A stretch of 64,000 nt of DNA from an uncultured Selenomonadaceae bacterium (GCA_937902665.1 CALELM010000075.1:1-64000), one strand, 5' to 3'; numbered from the stretch's first letter, positions 8,754-18,079 are shown. The notes: generated from the letters alone by a model not told the origin. Numbers and translations: made by a program.

Positions 8754-9973
8754 TTAACTTTTTTCAAAATTTTTGAACGCCGCATTTGTCGGTCAGGGTT
8801 ATTGAGGACGAAAAGTATTCTTCTTCGGTAGTTCTCAAAGTTTCGGAAGCCGTAGCTGATACGCTTTAACACTTTAATCGTGTTGTTACACCCTTCCGTA
8901 AAGCCATTGTTAAATCCAGTCTCTATTCCTAGCCAGATTTCTTCTTTCCACTCCTCAGTTGTCCGCAGAAGACGACGGAACGGCTTAAGAGCACAATCCT
9001 CCACATGAGTAGCAAAGTTCTTGAGACGCTCTCGAAAAGTCCCCCTATCCTTGCTTGTAAACAGCGTGAAATATTCTTCTTTGAGCCAGTAGGCATCCTT
9101 CAAAATCTTTGACTTACTAAGCATCGACTCCAGTCTACATATTGCTGAACCGCTTAAATGATGCCGTCTAGCAAGCAACAACTTTCGGGAACTCTTGAAG
9201 TGCTTCCTCTCTGCGCCAGTCATTTTCTCTTGTAAGTCAATGCGAATCTCGTTGAGTGCATCATTGGCCAAACGGACGGCGTGGAATTTATCGGCCACAA
9301 TATCGGCGTTTGGAAAACTTGTCTCGACAACATGGCGGAAGTAATTGCATAGATCCATACTGACCAGTTCAACGTCTTCCCGCTCTTTTTCCGGATAAGA
9401 CTGTACCGATATATAGAGTTCTTCCTTTGTTCTATCCTTCAAAATGTCATGACATTGCTTGTTTTCCAAGTCGTTCAATACAACTTGAAATTTTGCGCCA
9501 ACATTCCCACGGAATTCATCCATAGATAGAATTTTCGGCAATGTGCCCTTTAAGTTCTCCTCAGCCTCGGCTATCACCTTGGCAAAGTGGCGCATGACAG
9601 TAGGTGCAGAAAGACCATGCCTGCGTGCTATTTGATCTTCTGTCACCAGTTCCCCGTGCTCTTTAACGATGGCAGCTATTACACTCTTCGGCATCCGTTG
9701 GTACCGTTCGATGAACGGACGCTCCTCCGCAAAGGTCTTTCCGCAATCTTGACATCGGTAGCGACGGCAGCGATAGACGTACGTCAAGTCACTGCCTATG
9801 ATGCCGTGCAGCGTCTGATTGCGATAGCAGTTGACTGTGGTATGCGTGGAATCGCAATAGGGGCAGTGATGGATTGTTCTCGGCAAAGTGAAGCACAGTA
9901 CGTGATCCGATAAAAAATTCCTGCATTCCTGTGGCAATTTTAATAAATACGTGGTAAAATCAAGCATACCCAT
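8741..9973 (-). CDS. ISL3-family DDE transposase
   Basis: 410 residues. An N-terminal zinc ribbon (CPYCDSTHTTVNC ... CRRYRCQDCGKTF) is followed by a helix-turn-helix (DQIARRHGLSAPTVMRHF). The RNase H-like core has acidic residues in ILSMDEFRG, NADIVADKFHAVR and, near the C-terminus, GFTEGCNNTIKVLKRISYGF. These are the hallmarks of ISL3 transposases. The frame extends upstream to 10063, but AGGAGG sits 9 bp before the ATG at 9973. The gene reads outward and ends inside IRL. Normally this transposase moves a 1.3-kb IS; here no second IS end follows the gene, and the matching inverted repeat is 51 kb away. Confidence 0.92.
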   Translation of the reverse strand: MGMLDFTTYLLKLPQECRNFLSDHVLCFTLPRTIHHCPYCDSTHTTVNCYRNQTLHGIIGSDLTYVYRCRRYRCQDCGKTFAEERPFIERYQRMPKSVIAAIVKEHGELVTEDQIARRHGLSAPTVMRHFAKVIAEAEENLKGTLPKILSMDEFRGNVGAKFQVVLNDLENKQCHDILKDRTKEELYISVQSYPEKEREDVELVSMDLCNYFRHVVETSFPNADIVADKFHAVRLANDALNEIRIDLQEKMTGAERKHFKSSRKLLLARRHHLSGSAICRLESMLSKSKILKDAYWLKEEYFTLFTSKDRGTFRERLKNFATHVEDCALKPFRRLLRTTEEWKEEIWLGIETGFNNGFTEGCNNTIKVLKRISYGFRNFENYRRRILFVLNNPDRQMRRSKILKKVNHNI

Positions 9974-10011
9974 TGGACAAAACCTCCTGATAATGTTTTC
10001 TAAGCAATTAC

Positions 10012-10022
10012 AGTATATCAGA
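10012..10022 (-). promoter_or_regulatory. Extended -10 promoter of the transposase gene
   Basis: On the minus strand TGA-TATACT (-10 at 10017-10012) lies about 40 bp before the transposase start, with no good -35 at 17 bp. It is placed just after the ssb terminator, giving the transposase its own start site. Confidence 0.5.
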
Positions 10023-10031
10023 TTTTGTCCT

Positions 10032-10074
10032 AAAAAGGCTGTTTCATGAAGTTTTTCATGCAAACAGCCTTTTT
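10032..10074. terminator. Bidirectional terminator between ssb and the transposase gene
   Basis: Arms AAAAAGGCTGTTT and AAACAGCCTTTTT surround a 17-base loop. A T run lies on both strands. On the minus strand it begins just after the ssb stop. It superficially resembles an IS end because it contains GGCTGTTT, but its symmetry is that of a terminator. Confidence 0.85.
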
Positions 10075-10075
10075 C

Positions 10076-10447
10076 TTAGAACGGGATATCAAAGGTATCG
10101 TAAAATATTATTTTTTGACAACAAAGATGCGTTGGGCAAGGACTTTTTCCATCCAAAAAATCTTGCAGGACATCAAAGCGATCAATTTTCCCGATAAAGT
10201 GAACCACGGTATCCTGCTTAAATTTTTCATGGACAAGTTCAGCCAGTTCGCCTTGCGTCAAGCAGATAATGTGAACAGCAGATATTTCTGCTTGATGTTT
10301 CCGACGAAAGTCGCTTTTATACTTAGTTACGCGAACCTTGAATACGCTTTCCCGCTTTTCCGTATACAAATTCATCCAAGATACCGGATCTTCCACCAAA
10401 GTTCCGTGAATCTCAAATTTTCCAACCCCCGCAACAAGCTCTTCCAT
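10076..10447 (-). CDS. ssb: Single-stranded DNA-binding protein, SSB-like
   Basis: 123 residues. The N-terminal part (GKFEIHGTLVEDPVSW, then VFKVRVTKYK, then VHFIGKIDRFD) has the beta-strand pattern of an OB fold. The last residues, DTFDIPF, match the acidic DIPF tip by which SSB recruits partner proteins. The longer frame to 10561 is rejected because ACAAAGGAG lies 6 bp before the ATG at 10447. It sits beside topB and a primase-free replication module, which suits a role in conjugative or plasmid DNA processing. The body is divergent from chromosomal SSB, so the assignment relies heavily on the tail. Confidence 0.68.
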   Translation of the reverse strand: MEELVAGVGKFEIHGTLVEDPVSWMNLYTEKRESVFKVRVTKYKSDFRRKHQAEISAVHIICLTQGELAELVHEKFKQDTVVHFIGKIDRFDVLQDFLDGKSPCPTHLCCQKIIFYDTFDIPF

Positions 10448-10576
10448 AACATACTCCTTTGTAATAATATCAACCATTCCATTCCAAAACTTCTTTGAAC
10501 TTTCCTTTTTTTCCAAGCCCTCCATGTCCCAAGAATACAGCAACGGGAAACATTTCTTCAAAAGGAGTGTTTCCTC

Positions 10577-10759
10577 CTATGGCGTGCAGACGCGGATAAA
10601 CCCCGTCGGCAGACCAACTGAACATCGTGGCATACCCGTATTACAGCCTCCTGTGACAATAATTCCCCTGCCGTCTGCAATCGCTTTTTGGAGAATGGAA
10701 AACTGTTCCTGCGTTATGAGGCCATTCATATCATAATCTTTCAACTCCATATGATTCAT
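10577..10759 (-). pseudogene. Fragment of a TrbB/VirB11-type ATPase
   Basis: A 60-codon frame whose residues 5-38 (MELKDYDMNGLITQEQFSIL, then QKAIADGRGIIVTGG) line up with the stretch of the complete TrbB at 46051-47010 that reads LEDYVAQGTLTKEQYDILLA, then AIHQKKNIIAAGG. Just where the P-loop GGTxSGKT should follow, the sequence changes to GGCNTGMPRCS and soon stops. It is best read as a decayed relic of a second trbB, although a short expressed peptide cannot be excluded. Confidence 0.6.
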
Positions 10760-10798
10760 CCTTTCATACCTTCCGAATCAACGTCTCCCCCAGCCTCT

Positions 10799-13081
10799 CT
10801 ATTCCGCAATGTCTGGAAGGCCGTCCTTGTCCCACACGAGTTTTCCACCACAATGTTTTGAACAATACCAATAATAGCTGCCTTTCTTTTTCTTGCTCTC
10901 TGCGTGCTGCAAGAATCCTTCGCCACAAGATGGACAAGGTTTTATGACAGGCGCATCTTTGTGATCAGCAAAGCGCATATTGCAGTTTTCACGATCCTCG
11001 CAAGACCAAAACGTGCCAAATTTCCCTTTAATCTGCCGCAGGTTTTTCCCACAGGCAGGGCACTTTGCCGTCTTGGGCTGTTCCTTTGGCGTGAAGTCCG
11101 GCCTGCCTTTCTTGTCCCTCGCCGTTGTCTTGCAATCAGGATATCCTGTGCAAGCCCAAAAGAAACCGTACTTCCCTTCGTGACGCTTCATAATTTTGCC
11201 GCAAGCAGGGCACAGTGGAGCGTCTTTATTTATGGCAATTTCCATAGCAGCAGCATCCGCAAGCAACTTGTTCAAGACATCTTTTTGTTCTGACAGAAAG
11301 GCATCGAAAACGACTTCTCCTGTGGCAATCTTGTCAAGATCTGCTTCCCATTGTGCCGTCGTATCGGGATAGGTGAGGGAATCTGGAAGCAGCGCTATCA
11401 TCTGTCTTCCGCTCTCTGTTGGTACGAGATATTTTTTCTCGACCGCAACAAAACCAGATTTTTTCAATCCTTCAATGATGCTCGCCCGCGTCGCTTCCGT
11501 ACCAAGTCCTTTACACTCTTTTAACTGTGCTGCAAGAGCTTTGTTCTTTACGAATTTGAAAACATCCTTCATTGCTTGCAGCAAGGAAGATTCCGTAAAA
11601 CGCTTTGGAGGCTTGGTTATTTTTTCTTTGACCTTGCCATCGCCATAGCGAACGAGTTCCCTTTCGGAAAGTTCGGGGAGCGTCGTATCGTCTTCTGCTG
11701 TTTCTTCTTCCGCATCCTTGTTGTTTTGGTACAAGGCTTTCCATCCTTGCTCTAAAACAGTCTTTCCGTTTCCAACAAACTCTTCGTCACCGCACTTGAT
11801 CACGACACGCATTGCACGATAGGTATGAATCGGATAGAACTGTGCCAGATACGAAAGGGCAACCATGCGATACAGATTTTTCTCTTTCTCATCCAGCTTG
11901 GAAAAATCTACCTCGACGGTCGTAGGAATGAGCGCATGATGAGCCGTAATCTTAGCATCGTTCCATGCACGCGAAACGATGGAAGTATCCGCGCCCATGA
12001 CAAATTCCTCCAAAGAACTGTCACCGAGGCTTCCGAGATTCGTAAGGATTTTCTGGCTCTCCTCCATCTGGTTTGTCGGGAGGAAATTACAATCCGAGCG
12101 CGGATACGTCGTGTACTTTTTTTCGTAGAGACTCTGCATTGTGTCAAGGACTTCCTGCGGAGAATACCCGTATTTCTTTCCAGCCTCCACCTGCAAAGTG
12201 GACAGACTGTATGGCAGCCGCTGTCCTTCCTGTTTTGTTTTTTGCTCGACAGACTGGATCATAGATCCATCCGTTTTTTTTGCCAAAAGATAAAGCTTCG
12301 ACAAAATTCCTTCTGCGATATTTTTGTCGAGCAAACGGCCTTCGCTGTCCACTCCCTCCATATCGTCGCGCAGCTTCCACGTTGTTGGGATATCCCCTGC
12401 TTCATGCTTCCATAAAACACGAAGCACATAATGCGTGGTCGGCTTGAATTTTTCAATCTCTTCTTCACGACGAACGACGAGTGCAAGCGTCGGCGTCTGC
12501 ACGCGGCCGACGTGGATTGTATAGTCATATCCTGCCGTGCGATTTTTGCAGGTAAACGCCCGCGACAAATTCATTCCGACAAGCCAATCGGCATAGCTGC
12601 GCGCAAGCGCACTGTCATACATTCCCGCAAATTCTTCGTTGTCCCGAATTTCTTCCAATGCAGACTGGACGCTCTTTTCATCAAGCGCATTGAGAAAGAT
12701 GCGTTTGACTGGCTTTTCGTTTTTCATATAGAAGAGAACCTCATCCACAAGCAGCTGACCTTCCCGATCCGGATCGCCCGCATTGACAATATAGTCCGCT
12801 TTCCCAATCAGGTCTTTTATGATTTTGAACTGTTTCGTCGCATCCTTGCTTACCGACTTTTTCCAATCCGATGGAAAGATTGGAAGATCTTCTAATCGCC
12901 ACTTTTCATATTTTGAGTCATACTGATCAGGCATATCCAATTCAAGAATATGTCCAAAGCACCATGTAACAATATCCTTGCCCTTGTTGCAAGAAATATA
13001 TCCGTCCTTTGCTTCCTGTGCACCAAGATTCTCTGCAATCGCACGACCAAGGCTTGGCTTTTCCGCAATAAACAGTCTCAT
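10799..13081 (-). CDS. topB: DNA topoisomerase III (TopB)
   Basis: 760 residues. The TOPRIM domain (MRLFIAEKPSLGRAIAE ... NAGDPDREGQLL) is followed by the type IA core, with the active-site tyrosine region KYTTYPRSDCNFLP at about residue 335. Three C-terminal zinc ribbons follow: CPACGKIMKRHEGKYGFFWAC, CPACGKNLRQ and CPSCGEGF. The protein relaxes and decatenates DNA through a covalent 5' phosphotyrosine. Conjugative plasmids and ICEs often carry such a TopB, probably to resolve transfer or replication intermediates. The start at 13081 has AAGGAGGTAGTTAC in front. A promoter-like element lies upstream at 13114-13147. Confidence 0.95.
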   Translation of the reverse strand: MRLFIAEKPSLGRAIAENLGAQEAKDGYISCNKGKDIVTWCFGHILELDMPDQYDSKYEKWRLEDLPIFPSDWKKSVSKDATKQFKIIKDLIGKADYIVNAGDPDREGQLLVDEVLFYMKNEKPVKRIFLNALDEKSVQSALEEIRDNEEFAGMYDSALARSYADWLVGMNLSRAFTCKNRTAGYDYTIHVGRVQTPTLALVVRREEEIEKFKPTTHYVLRVLWKHEAGDIPTTWKLRDDMEGVDSEGRLLDKNIAEGILSKLYLLAKKTDGSMIQSVEQKTKQEGQRLPYSLSTLQVEAGKKYGYSPQEVLDTMQSLYEKKYTTYPRSDCNFLPTNQMEESQKILTNLGSLGDSSLEEFVMGADTSIVSRAWNDAKITAHHALIPTTVEVDFSKLDEKEKNLYRMVALSYLAQFYPIHTYRAMRVVIKCGDEEFVGNGKTVLEQGWKALYQNNKDAEEETAEDDTTLPELSERELVRYGDGKVKEKITKPPKRFTESSLLQAMKDVFKFVKNKALAAQLKECKGLGTEATRASIIEGLKKSGFVAVEKKYLVPTESGRQMIALLPDSLTYPDTTAQWEADLDKIATGEVVFDAFLSEQKDVLNKLLADAAAMEIAINKDAPLCPACGKIMKRHEGKYGFFWACTGYPDCKTTARDKKGRPDFTPKEQPKTAKCPACGKNLRQIKGKFGTFWSCEDRENCNMRFADHKDAPVIKPCPSCGEGFLQHAESKKKKGSYYWYCSKHCGGKLVWDKDGLPDIAE

Positions 13082-13113
13082 GTAACTACCTCCTTGAAAA
13101 TCCATTTACCATC

Positions 13114-13147
13114 ATTATACAAAAGAACGTCTTTTCAAAAACCGAAC
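13114..13147 (-). promoter_or_regulatory. Element-wide promoter motif, topB copy
   Basis: The minus strand reads AAAGTTCGGTTTTTGAA, then TATAAT 16 bp further on. It is a variant of the motif shared by about nine operons of the element (see the copy at 27798-27833). Confidence 0.6.
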
Positions 13148-13193
13148 TTTATGCAAAAACGGAGGAACTTGCAATCCCTCCGTTTTTTCGTCT

Positions 13194-13640
13194 TTATTCG
13201 CTTGCCGTGGTATCATCAGAATGATTTTCTCTTACGTTATTCTTCTGTCCTTCTATATCTTTTTCATTCTCACTCTTCAGATCCGATTCCGCTTCACGCA
13301 GACGATTACCAAACTCAATTCCTATGAAATTTGCAACTTCTTCCGGCATTAACAGAAGAAGATTTTGATCCAGCTTCTTATCCGCAAGATTAGACAGAAC
13401 CTCATGCCACCACTTCGAGAATTTTTTCTCTTGCAAATCTCGAATGGCATTTTCTTCTCGCTTGATCTGCTCCCGCAAAGTTTCCTTTCTGGAACGCAAT
13501 TTCTTCAATCTTTCCATTCGTGCCGCCAAATAATTTTCCATAAACGCCCTCCCTTCATGGTTTGCTTCCATGAGTTGATTCTTTAGCAACGTTAGCTCCG
13601 CTTCCAGTACATCCGTTGTAACGATTCCTACACCACTCAA
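13194..13640 (-). CDS. Predicted coiled-coil protein of unknown function
   Basis: 148 residues with a central, highly charged helical stretch (residues 25-75, many R/K/E heptads) and an acidic C-terminal tail. No catalytic motif is recognised. It is divergent from the relaxase gene across oriT, a position often held by relaxosome accessory proteins, which is only a contextual hint. The start is uncertain: the frame opens with a TTG at 13640 preceded by GAGGTG, and the first in-frame ATG lies 23 codons further in. Confidence 0.6.
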   Translation of the reverse strand: MSGVGIVTTDVLEAELTLLKNQLMEANHEGRAFMENYLAARMERLKKLRSRKETLREQIKREENAIRDLQEKKFSKWWHEVLSNLADKKLDQNLLLLMPEEVANFIGIEFGNRLREAESDLKSENEKDIEGQKNNVRENHSDDTTASE

Positions 13641-13825
13641 TGCAATTTCTACACCTCGCTTTCCTCGACTATAGCAAAAAAAATTTCACAAATCAAATAA
13701 GTGGGGAACATCTTCTCCCTATTTTTTTGCAATATGGAATATACTATTGGCGAAGCACAAAATCAGACGGATGCAAGAAGCAAATGAAATCCACAGATGT
13801 AAAAACGAGGGCAACGAAGGCTACG

Positions 13826-13893
13826 CGGAAAGTCGCAGTTTTGCCACAACTTTCCGAAGGCTCACTTAGGCGTTTCAGCTTTGCTGAAATGCC
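13826..13893. other. oriT: Candidate origin of transfer (oriT), IncQ-like
   Basis: On the minus strand an 11-bp inverted repeat, GGCATTTCAGC-AAA-GCTGAAACGCC (13893-13869), is followed directly by TAAGTGAGCCTT (13868-13857). From memory, the nic-site core of the IncQ/MOBQ group is TAAGTGCGCCCT; the match would be 10 of 12. A second repeat, CGGAAAGT ... ACTTTCCG, spans 13826-13856. The site lies in the 437-bp gap in front of the MobA/MobL relaxase gene, exactly where such an oriT is expected. The rest of the gap (13641-13825 and 13894-14077) shows no gene. Confidence 0.75.
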
Positions 13894-14077
13894 GAATCTT
13901 TCAATCCGAGACAGAACGCGATGCTTCCCGTCTGCGATACTACGATTTTTCAATACTTGGAAAATGCGAAAGAAATTGTCCGTCGCCTACGCTCCGTGAA
14001 GCTGCTTCGCAGGTTAAAATCCAGAGAAGAGCATTCAGACGTGATGAATAAAACAAAAGGTCAAAAGGAGGGATTGT

Positions 14078-17000
14078 ATGGCTCTGTATCACTTCACGGT
14101 GAAAACAGACAAACGAACGAAGGACGGAAAACGCATCAATGCCATCGACAAGATTGCCTATATCAATCGTGAAGGAAAGTATGCCGATCTTGACCGCAAG
14201 GAAGCAAAGGATCAAGAAAATATCATCACGAGCGGCAAGCGAACGGATGCATTTTTCGGAAAGCCTCTCTATCTGTACACAAGCCCATTCGGAAAAATCT
14301 TGAACATGGAAAAGGGGCTGCTCCTTAGCGAGCGCCCCTCCCATGATACGATAGCAATCGCCCTTATGATTGCAAAAGAAAGCATGGGCGAGCCGCTCAT
14401 CGTCAATGGAAGCAATCGATTCAAAGCAAAATGCGCAGAGGCCGCTGTCGCAGCCGACCTGCCCATTTCGTTTGAAAATAAATCCATGCAACGTAAACTG
14501 GAACGTATGCGAAAGGAGAAAGAAAATGAACGAGAAAGATTTGAACAGCGTGGCGGACGATATGGAAAACGACCCATCCATTTATATCAGCCCAACCCTA
14601 ATGGCAATAAAAAGCCGGTTTCCAAAGTTGCTTCCAGAAAGACCATACCCAGTCTGCGCGAACTGCATCAACAGTATGTGGAGAGTCGTCAATCTCGAAA
14701 CACTCGAATGTTATTGTCCGAAGACGAACGCGCTGAGTTGGAGCACGGACGAGCCGAATCCCATGCTTTACTGCGATGGGATCTTTCTGACGAACGAAGA
14801 AAACGCGCCAGCATAGCAGCAAAGCGAATCCTAAAAAATGTGGAACGCTACGGCGAGCAAATCTCGTCCGAGCGTCACATTGAGTACATCAATCGCGAAA
14901 AAGCATTTGCGAAAAAAGGCGGCTGTGTATACCGTGGCCATCGTCTACCGAAATGGGCAAACGGTTCGCCGAATGAATTTTTTCGTGCAGCAGATCGCTA
15001 TTCCCCCGAGAACGCATCACGCTACCGCGAAGTAGAATTTGCCCTGCAAAACGAATTGACCTTAGAGCAAAATCTTGAGATCATTCACGGATTTATTGAA
15101 CGTGTCATGCCGCATCATTATTATGATTTTGCCGTCCATGACAAGATTGGAGCCATGACTGACGGCACACATAATCTTCATGTGCATATCGTTTTTTCTA
15201 CGCGTGAAATTGACGACATCGAGGAGAAGGAAGAGCGCACGCCAGAAAATTATTTCAAGTACCCGCTGCGAAAAAATGCCAAAGATCAATCGGTAAAAGC
15301 CAAGAGGGAACACGGCGCACCGATGGTGCGGGATTGGCAGAAGATGGCGTTTCTCCCCCATCTTCGCCAAACCTATGAAGAAGTGACTAATGAAACTCTT
15401 GCAAAGTACGGCTACTCTGCACGTGTCGATCATCGAAGCCTGAAAGCACAAATGCAGGAAGCGGAAATGAATGGAGATAAAGTTCTTGCTGCTATTTTGA
15501 ATCGGATGCCGGAACAGCGTCTCGGCATCAATAAACTTTACGAAGGAAACAAAGAAGTAGACCTCTTGCAGAAACTACGAAAAAATCGAAACGTAAAGCA
15601 AACGATTCTTTTCAAAGCGGAGAAATTGAATCATCTCCTGCAAGAAAAGAAAGTATCTATGCGAAAGGATGAAATAGAAAACCGCCTAGAGGAGCTTCTA
15701 AGCTCCAGCGAATTTATTGAGAGCGAAGACAGCACGGATTCTACGATTGGAAAACTACGAGTCGAGTTTGTCGATGCGGTCAAAAAATATCAGCATTTGC
15801 AAGGCATGATCGTATCGCCTGATGTAGCAGAGGAACGCGCGAAGCTCGAATACATGACGGAAGATGAACGCGAAGTGTTTCAAGAATGGAAAGCGGCATC
15901 AGAAGATCTTTCGCACTGGGAGACGTTTCAAGGGACGCTCAAAGAACCGGCAGACAGCACACCAGAAGAGCTTGCAACGTATCGCGAACTTCTCCCTGTG
16001 CTTGCGGATAAGCTTGCCGCATTACGAAAAAACCGTGCCATCTTGCAAGAAAAAATCGATGGAATCGAGAACCGCTTATCGAATCCGGATATTACGAAAC
16101 AGATCCAGCTCATCACGCATCGGGTGCTCGAAGAAAATAAATTTGTCCGTCGCGAATTATGGAAAGCGCAGAAAAATCTCGACACGACCATGGCCGCACT
16201 GGAGCAAGGTATTTTCGCCGAAACGACGGCAGAAAACACGCAGGATATTTACACGTTGCGCCAGCTTCACAAAATTGCAAGGAAGCGGTATTTTGGTCTA
16301 AAGAAAGAAAAAGAGCGGCTGCAAAATAAGATTGCAGCCGCAAAAAAGAATGTTCTTTCCATGGAACACGCCACGAAAATGGCAGCCAATGTCTATACTA
16401 AAGGTGGCGTGAAGAAATTCAATGAGGAGCGCCGCAGCTATAAAAAGCGGGAGACGTATCTGCAAAACGACTTAGCGCGATGGAAGGAAAAGCAAGCGTC
16501 TTTTCTTTCACGCCCCATCCCTCAGATTGGAACAAAAGAACACGCTACATATCAGGAAGAGGAACGCGGCTTGCTAAAGGAAAAAGCGACACTCGACAGC
16601 AAAGCAGCAAAACTTGCGGAGCAAAAAGCCGCGCTTGATACGCTTGAAAGAACGCTCGCTGCGCAAATCGATTCTTCGCAAGGACAGGCAAAAATCAAAG
16701 AAATCGCTCTCGGCATCGTGCGGAAAAATCAACCTGCGCAGAAGCGATATGACGGCTATGTCGAGCGACTGAAAGCGACGGATGAACGCCTAAAAGAAGC
16801 GGGAGCGCAGCTTGAAGAACTGTCTTCCTTGGTAAAAGACGCAGACGAAAAAGGAAAGCCAGAACAGATATATAAAGTCACCAACAAGAAAGAACTAGGC
16901 GAAGGAACGGATACATCCCATCCGCAAGGCAGCATAAACAGCCCTGCACGCCATACAGGGACCAATCATCCGAGCATGATCATGAAAGCTCTTGCAGGAG

Positions 17001-17128
17001 ATGAGTGCTATGTTTCTCTCGTCGCGACGACCAGAAGCGACGACAAAGGCCTTAAAAATTGGCGGCTTATGTCGGAAATGGCGAAGGATGAAGAAGCCCA
17101 TAAGAATATGTATGCCGAGCTTATATGA
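14078..17128 (+). CDS. mobA: MobA/MobL-family relaxase
   Basis: 1016 residues. The relaxase core includes a metal-binding histidine cluster, DGTHNLHVHIVFSTRE, at about residue 362, preceded by a conserved block (EYINREKAFAKKGGCVYRG ... FFRAADRYS). It nicks oriT and remains covalently attached to the 5' end during transfer. The first 50 residues (ALYHFTVKTDKRTKDGKRIN, then AIDKIAYINREGKYADL) resemble the motif around residue 275, so the N-terminal region looks partly duplicated. From about residue 480 the protein is mostly coiled coil. AAAAGGAGGG precedes the ATG. It is one of few plus-strand genes and is divergent from 13194-13640. Confidence 0.88.
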   Translation: MALYHFTVKTDKRTKDGKRINAIDKIAYINREGKYADLDRKEAKDQENIITSGKRTDAFFGKPLYLYTSPFGKILNMEKGLLLSERPSHDTIAIALMIAKESMGEPLIVNGSNRFKAKCAEAAVAADLPISFENKSMQRKLERMRKEKENERERFEQRGGRYGKRPIHLYQPNPNGNKKPVSKVASRKTIPSLRELHQQYVESRQSRNTRMLLSEDERAELEHGRAESHALLRWDLSDERRKRASIAAKRILKNVERYGEQISSERHIEYINREKAFAKKGGCVYRGHRLPKWANGSPNEFFRAADRYSPENASRYREVEFALQNELTLEQNLEIIHGFIERVMPHHYYDFAVHDKIGAMTDGTHNLHVHIVFSTREIDDIEEKEERTPENYFKYPLRKNAKDQSVKAKREHGAPMVRDWQKMAFLPHLRQTYEEVTNETLAKYGYSARVDHRSLKAQMQEAEMNGDKVLAAILNRMPEQRLGINKLYEGNKEVDLLQKLRKNRNVKQTILFKAEKLNHLLQEKKVSMRKDEIENRLEELLSSSEFIESEDSTDSTIGKLRVEFVDAVKKYQHLQGMIVSPDVAEERAKLEYMTEDEREVFQEWKAASEDLSHWETFQGTLKEPADSTPEELATYRELLPVLADKLAALRKNRAILQEKIDGIENRLSNPDITKQIQLITHRVLEENKFVRRELWKAQKNLDTTMAALEQGIFAETTAENTQDIYTLRQLHKIARKRYFGLKKEKERLQNKIAAAKKNVLSMEHATKMAANVYTKGGVKKFNEERRSYKKRETYLQNDLARWKEKQASFLSRPIPQIGTKEHATYQEEERGLLKEKATLDSKAAKLAEQKAALDTLERTLAAQIDSSQGQAKIKEIALGIVRKNQPAQKRYDGYVERLKATDERLKEAGAQLEELSSLVKDADEKGKPEQIYKVTNKKELGEGTDTSHPQGSINSPARHTGTNHPSMIMKALAGDECYVSLVATTRSDDKGLKNWRLMSEMAKDEEAHKNMYAELI

Positions 17129-17167
17129 AAAAACGCTGCCAAAAAAATAAAGATGGCAGCGTTTTTT
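17128..17167. terminator. Bidirectional terminator after the relaxase gene
   Basis: AAAACGCTGCC and GGCAGCGTTTT pair around an A-rich loop. It separates two convergent genes and has T runs on both strands. Confidence 0.88.
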
Positions 17168-17168
17168 A

Positions 17169-17753
17169 TCAATATTTACCGTATGGGTTCCATGCACCCG
17201 AAGAAATCGTTAGAGAATGTTTTTCCAACAAAAGCGTTAAAACGCTCGTCGTTGTTTTATCATCCGTCCAAAACCATTTATAGGGATATGTCATAGGCTT
17301 TTGCTGATAACAAAAATCTTGCTCTCCTATATTTCCGTAATGCAAAGAAAATACATTGCGGGAATAATTATACAAGCGTTTTGTAATCTTTTCATCTGGA
17401 CAATCAAATTGTAACGATGCTCCAGATACAACATGAAATTGCTTATTGAGATACACTGTAAAATGCTGTACTATGCCATCACTTGGCTCTCGCTCAAACA
17501 CAATCCATGAATGAACGGTATCATTTTCAACTATTTTCCAGTCAGGCAGATTCTGCCATGTTGCATAGAAATCAGATAACGGCATCCCATTATACACTTC
17601 ATAGATTTTTTCTGGATGTTGTGCAATCGCTTCAATGTCTGCCATCCACGATGGACGAGATTGTGGTGGCGGATTTTTTTTCGCTGCAAGTGCCGATCCT
17701 GTCAATAACATCATGCATAAAGCAAGCAGCAACAAGGATTTTATAGGTTTCAT
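17169..17753 (-). CDS. Predicted secreted protein of unknown function
   Basis: 194 residues beginning MKPIKSLLLLALCMMLLTG and SALAA, a clear signal peptide cleaved near residue 25. The mature part is rich in aromatic residues and has two cysteines. No family is recognised. GAGGAGTGGCGAA precedes the ATG at 17753, so the longer frame to 17768 is not used. Its start lies 12 bp after the stop of the ParR-like gene, so it seems to be the last gene of the partition operon. Confidence 0.65.
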   Translation of the reverse strand: MKPIKSLLLLALCMMLLTGSALAAKKNPPPQSRPSWMADIEAIAQHPEKIYEVYNGMPLSDFYATWQNLPDWKIVENDTVHSWIVFEREPSDGIVQHFTVYLNKQFHVVSGASLQFDCPDEKITKRLYNYSRNVFSLHYGNIGEQDFCYQQKPMTYPYKWFWTDDKTTTSVLTLLLEKHSLTISSGAWNPYGKY

Positions 17754-17764
17754 TTCGCCACTCC

Positions 17765-18079
17765 TCAATACCCTTCCGGGATATCCGTACTTTTTCGGCT
17801 TGTCGGCTTGGATGCGGAAGAAGGATCTTCTTTCTTTTTCCCGTAAGATGCCCGCTCCTCTTCGACAATATGGTGCAGCTTTTCAAAGGCTTGCGCTTGC
17901 ATTGCCTTTTCGTAAGCTTCTGCAATGTCCGTGATATATCCGCCGCTTTCATAGATGGCCTTTAGGATCAGGACGCGGATGGTACGGCTGAAGTTCTTCT
18001 GCTTCTTGACAAATTCCACGATTTCGTCCGTCGCTTCAAGGGATACGGATTTTGTGATGGTCTTTTTATTCTCTGCCAT
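17765..18079 (-). CDS. ParR-like DNA-binding adaptor of the partition system
   Basis: 104 residues. The N-terminal third (TKSVSLEATDEIVEFVKKQK, then NFSRTIRVLILKAI) fits a ribbon-helix-helix, and the C-terminus is a charged, low-complexity tail, the layout of ParR adaptors. It starts 10 bp after the actin-like gene, the usual parM-parR order. The expected job is to bind a centromere and link it to the filament. Sequence similarity alone is weak; the call depends on the neighbour. Confidence 0.68.
   Translation of the reverse strand: MAENKKTITKSVSLEATDEIVEFVKKQKNFSRTIRVLILKAIYESGGYITDIAEAYEKAMQAQAFEKLHHIVEEERASYGKKKEDPSSASKPTSRKSTDIPEGY

Noticed and set aside
10032..10074. Hairpin containing GGCTGTTT as the right end of a separate 1.3-kb ISL3 insertion sequence
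   Set aside because: It is self-complementary with T runs on both strands, so it is a terminator. No 8-bp duplication of GAGAGTTC follows it, and the true matching inverted repeat is at 61037-61058.
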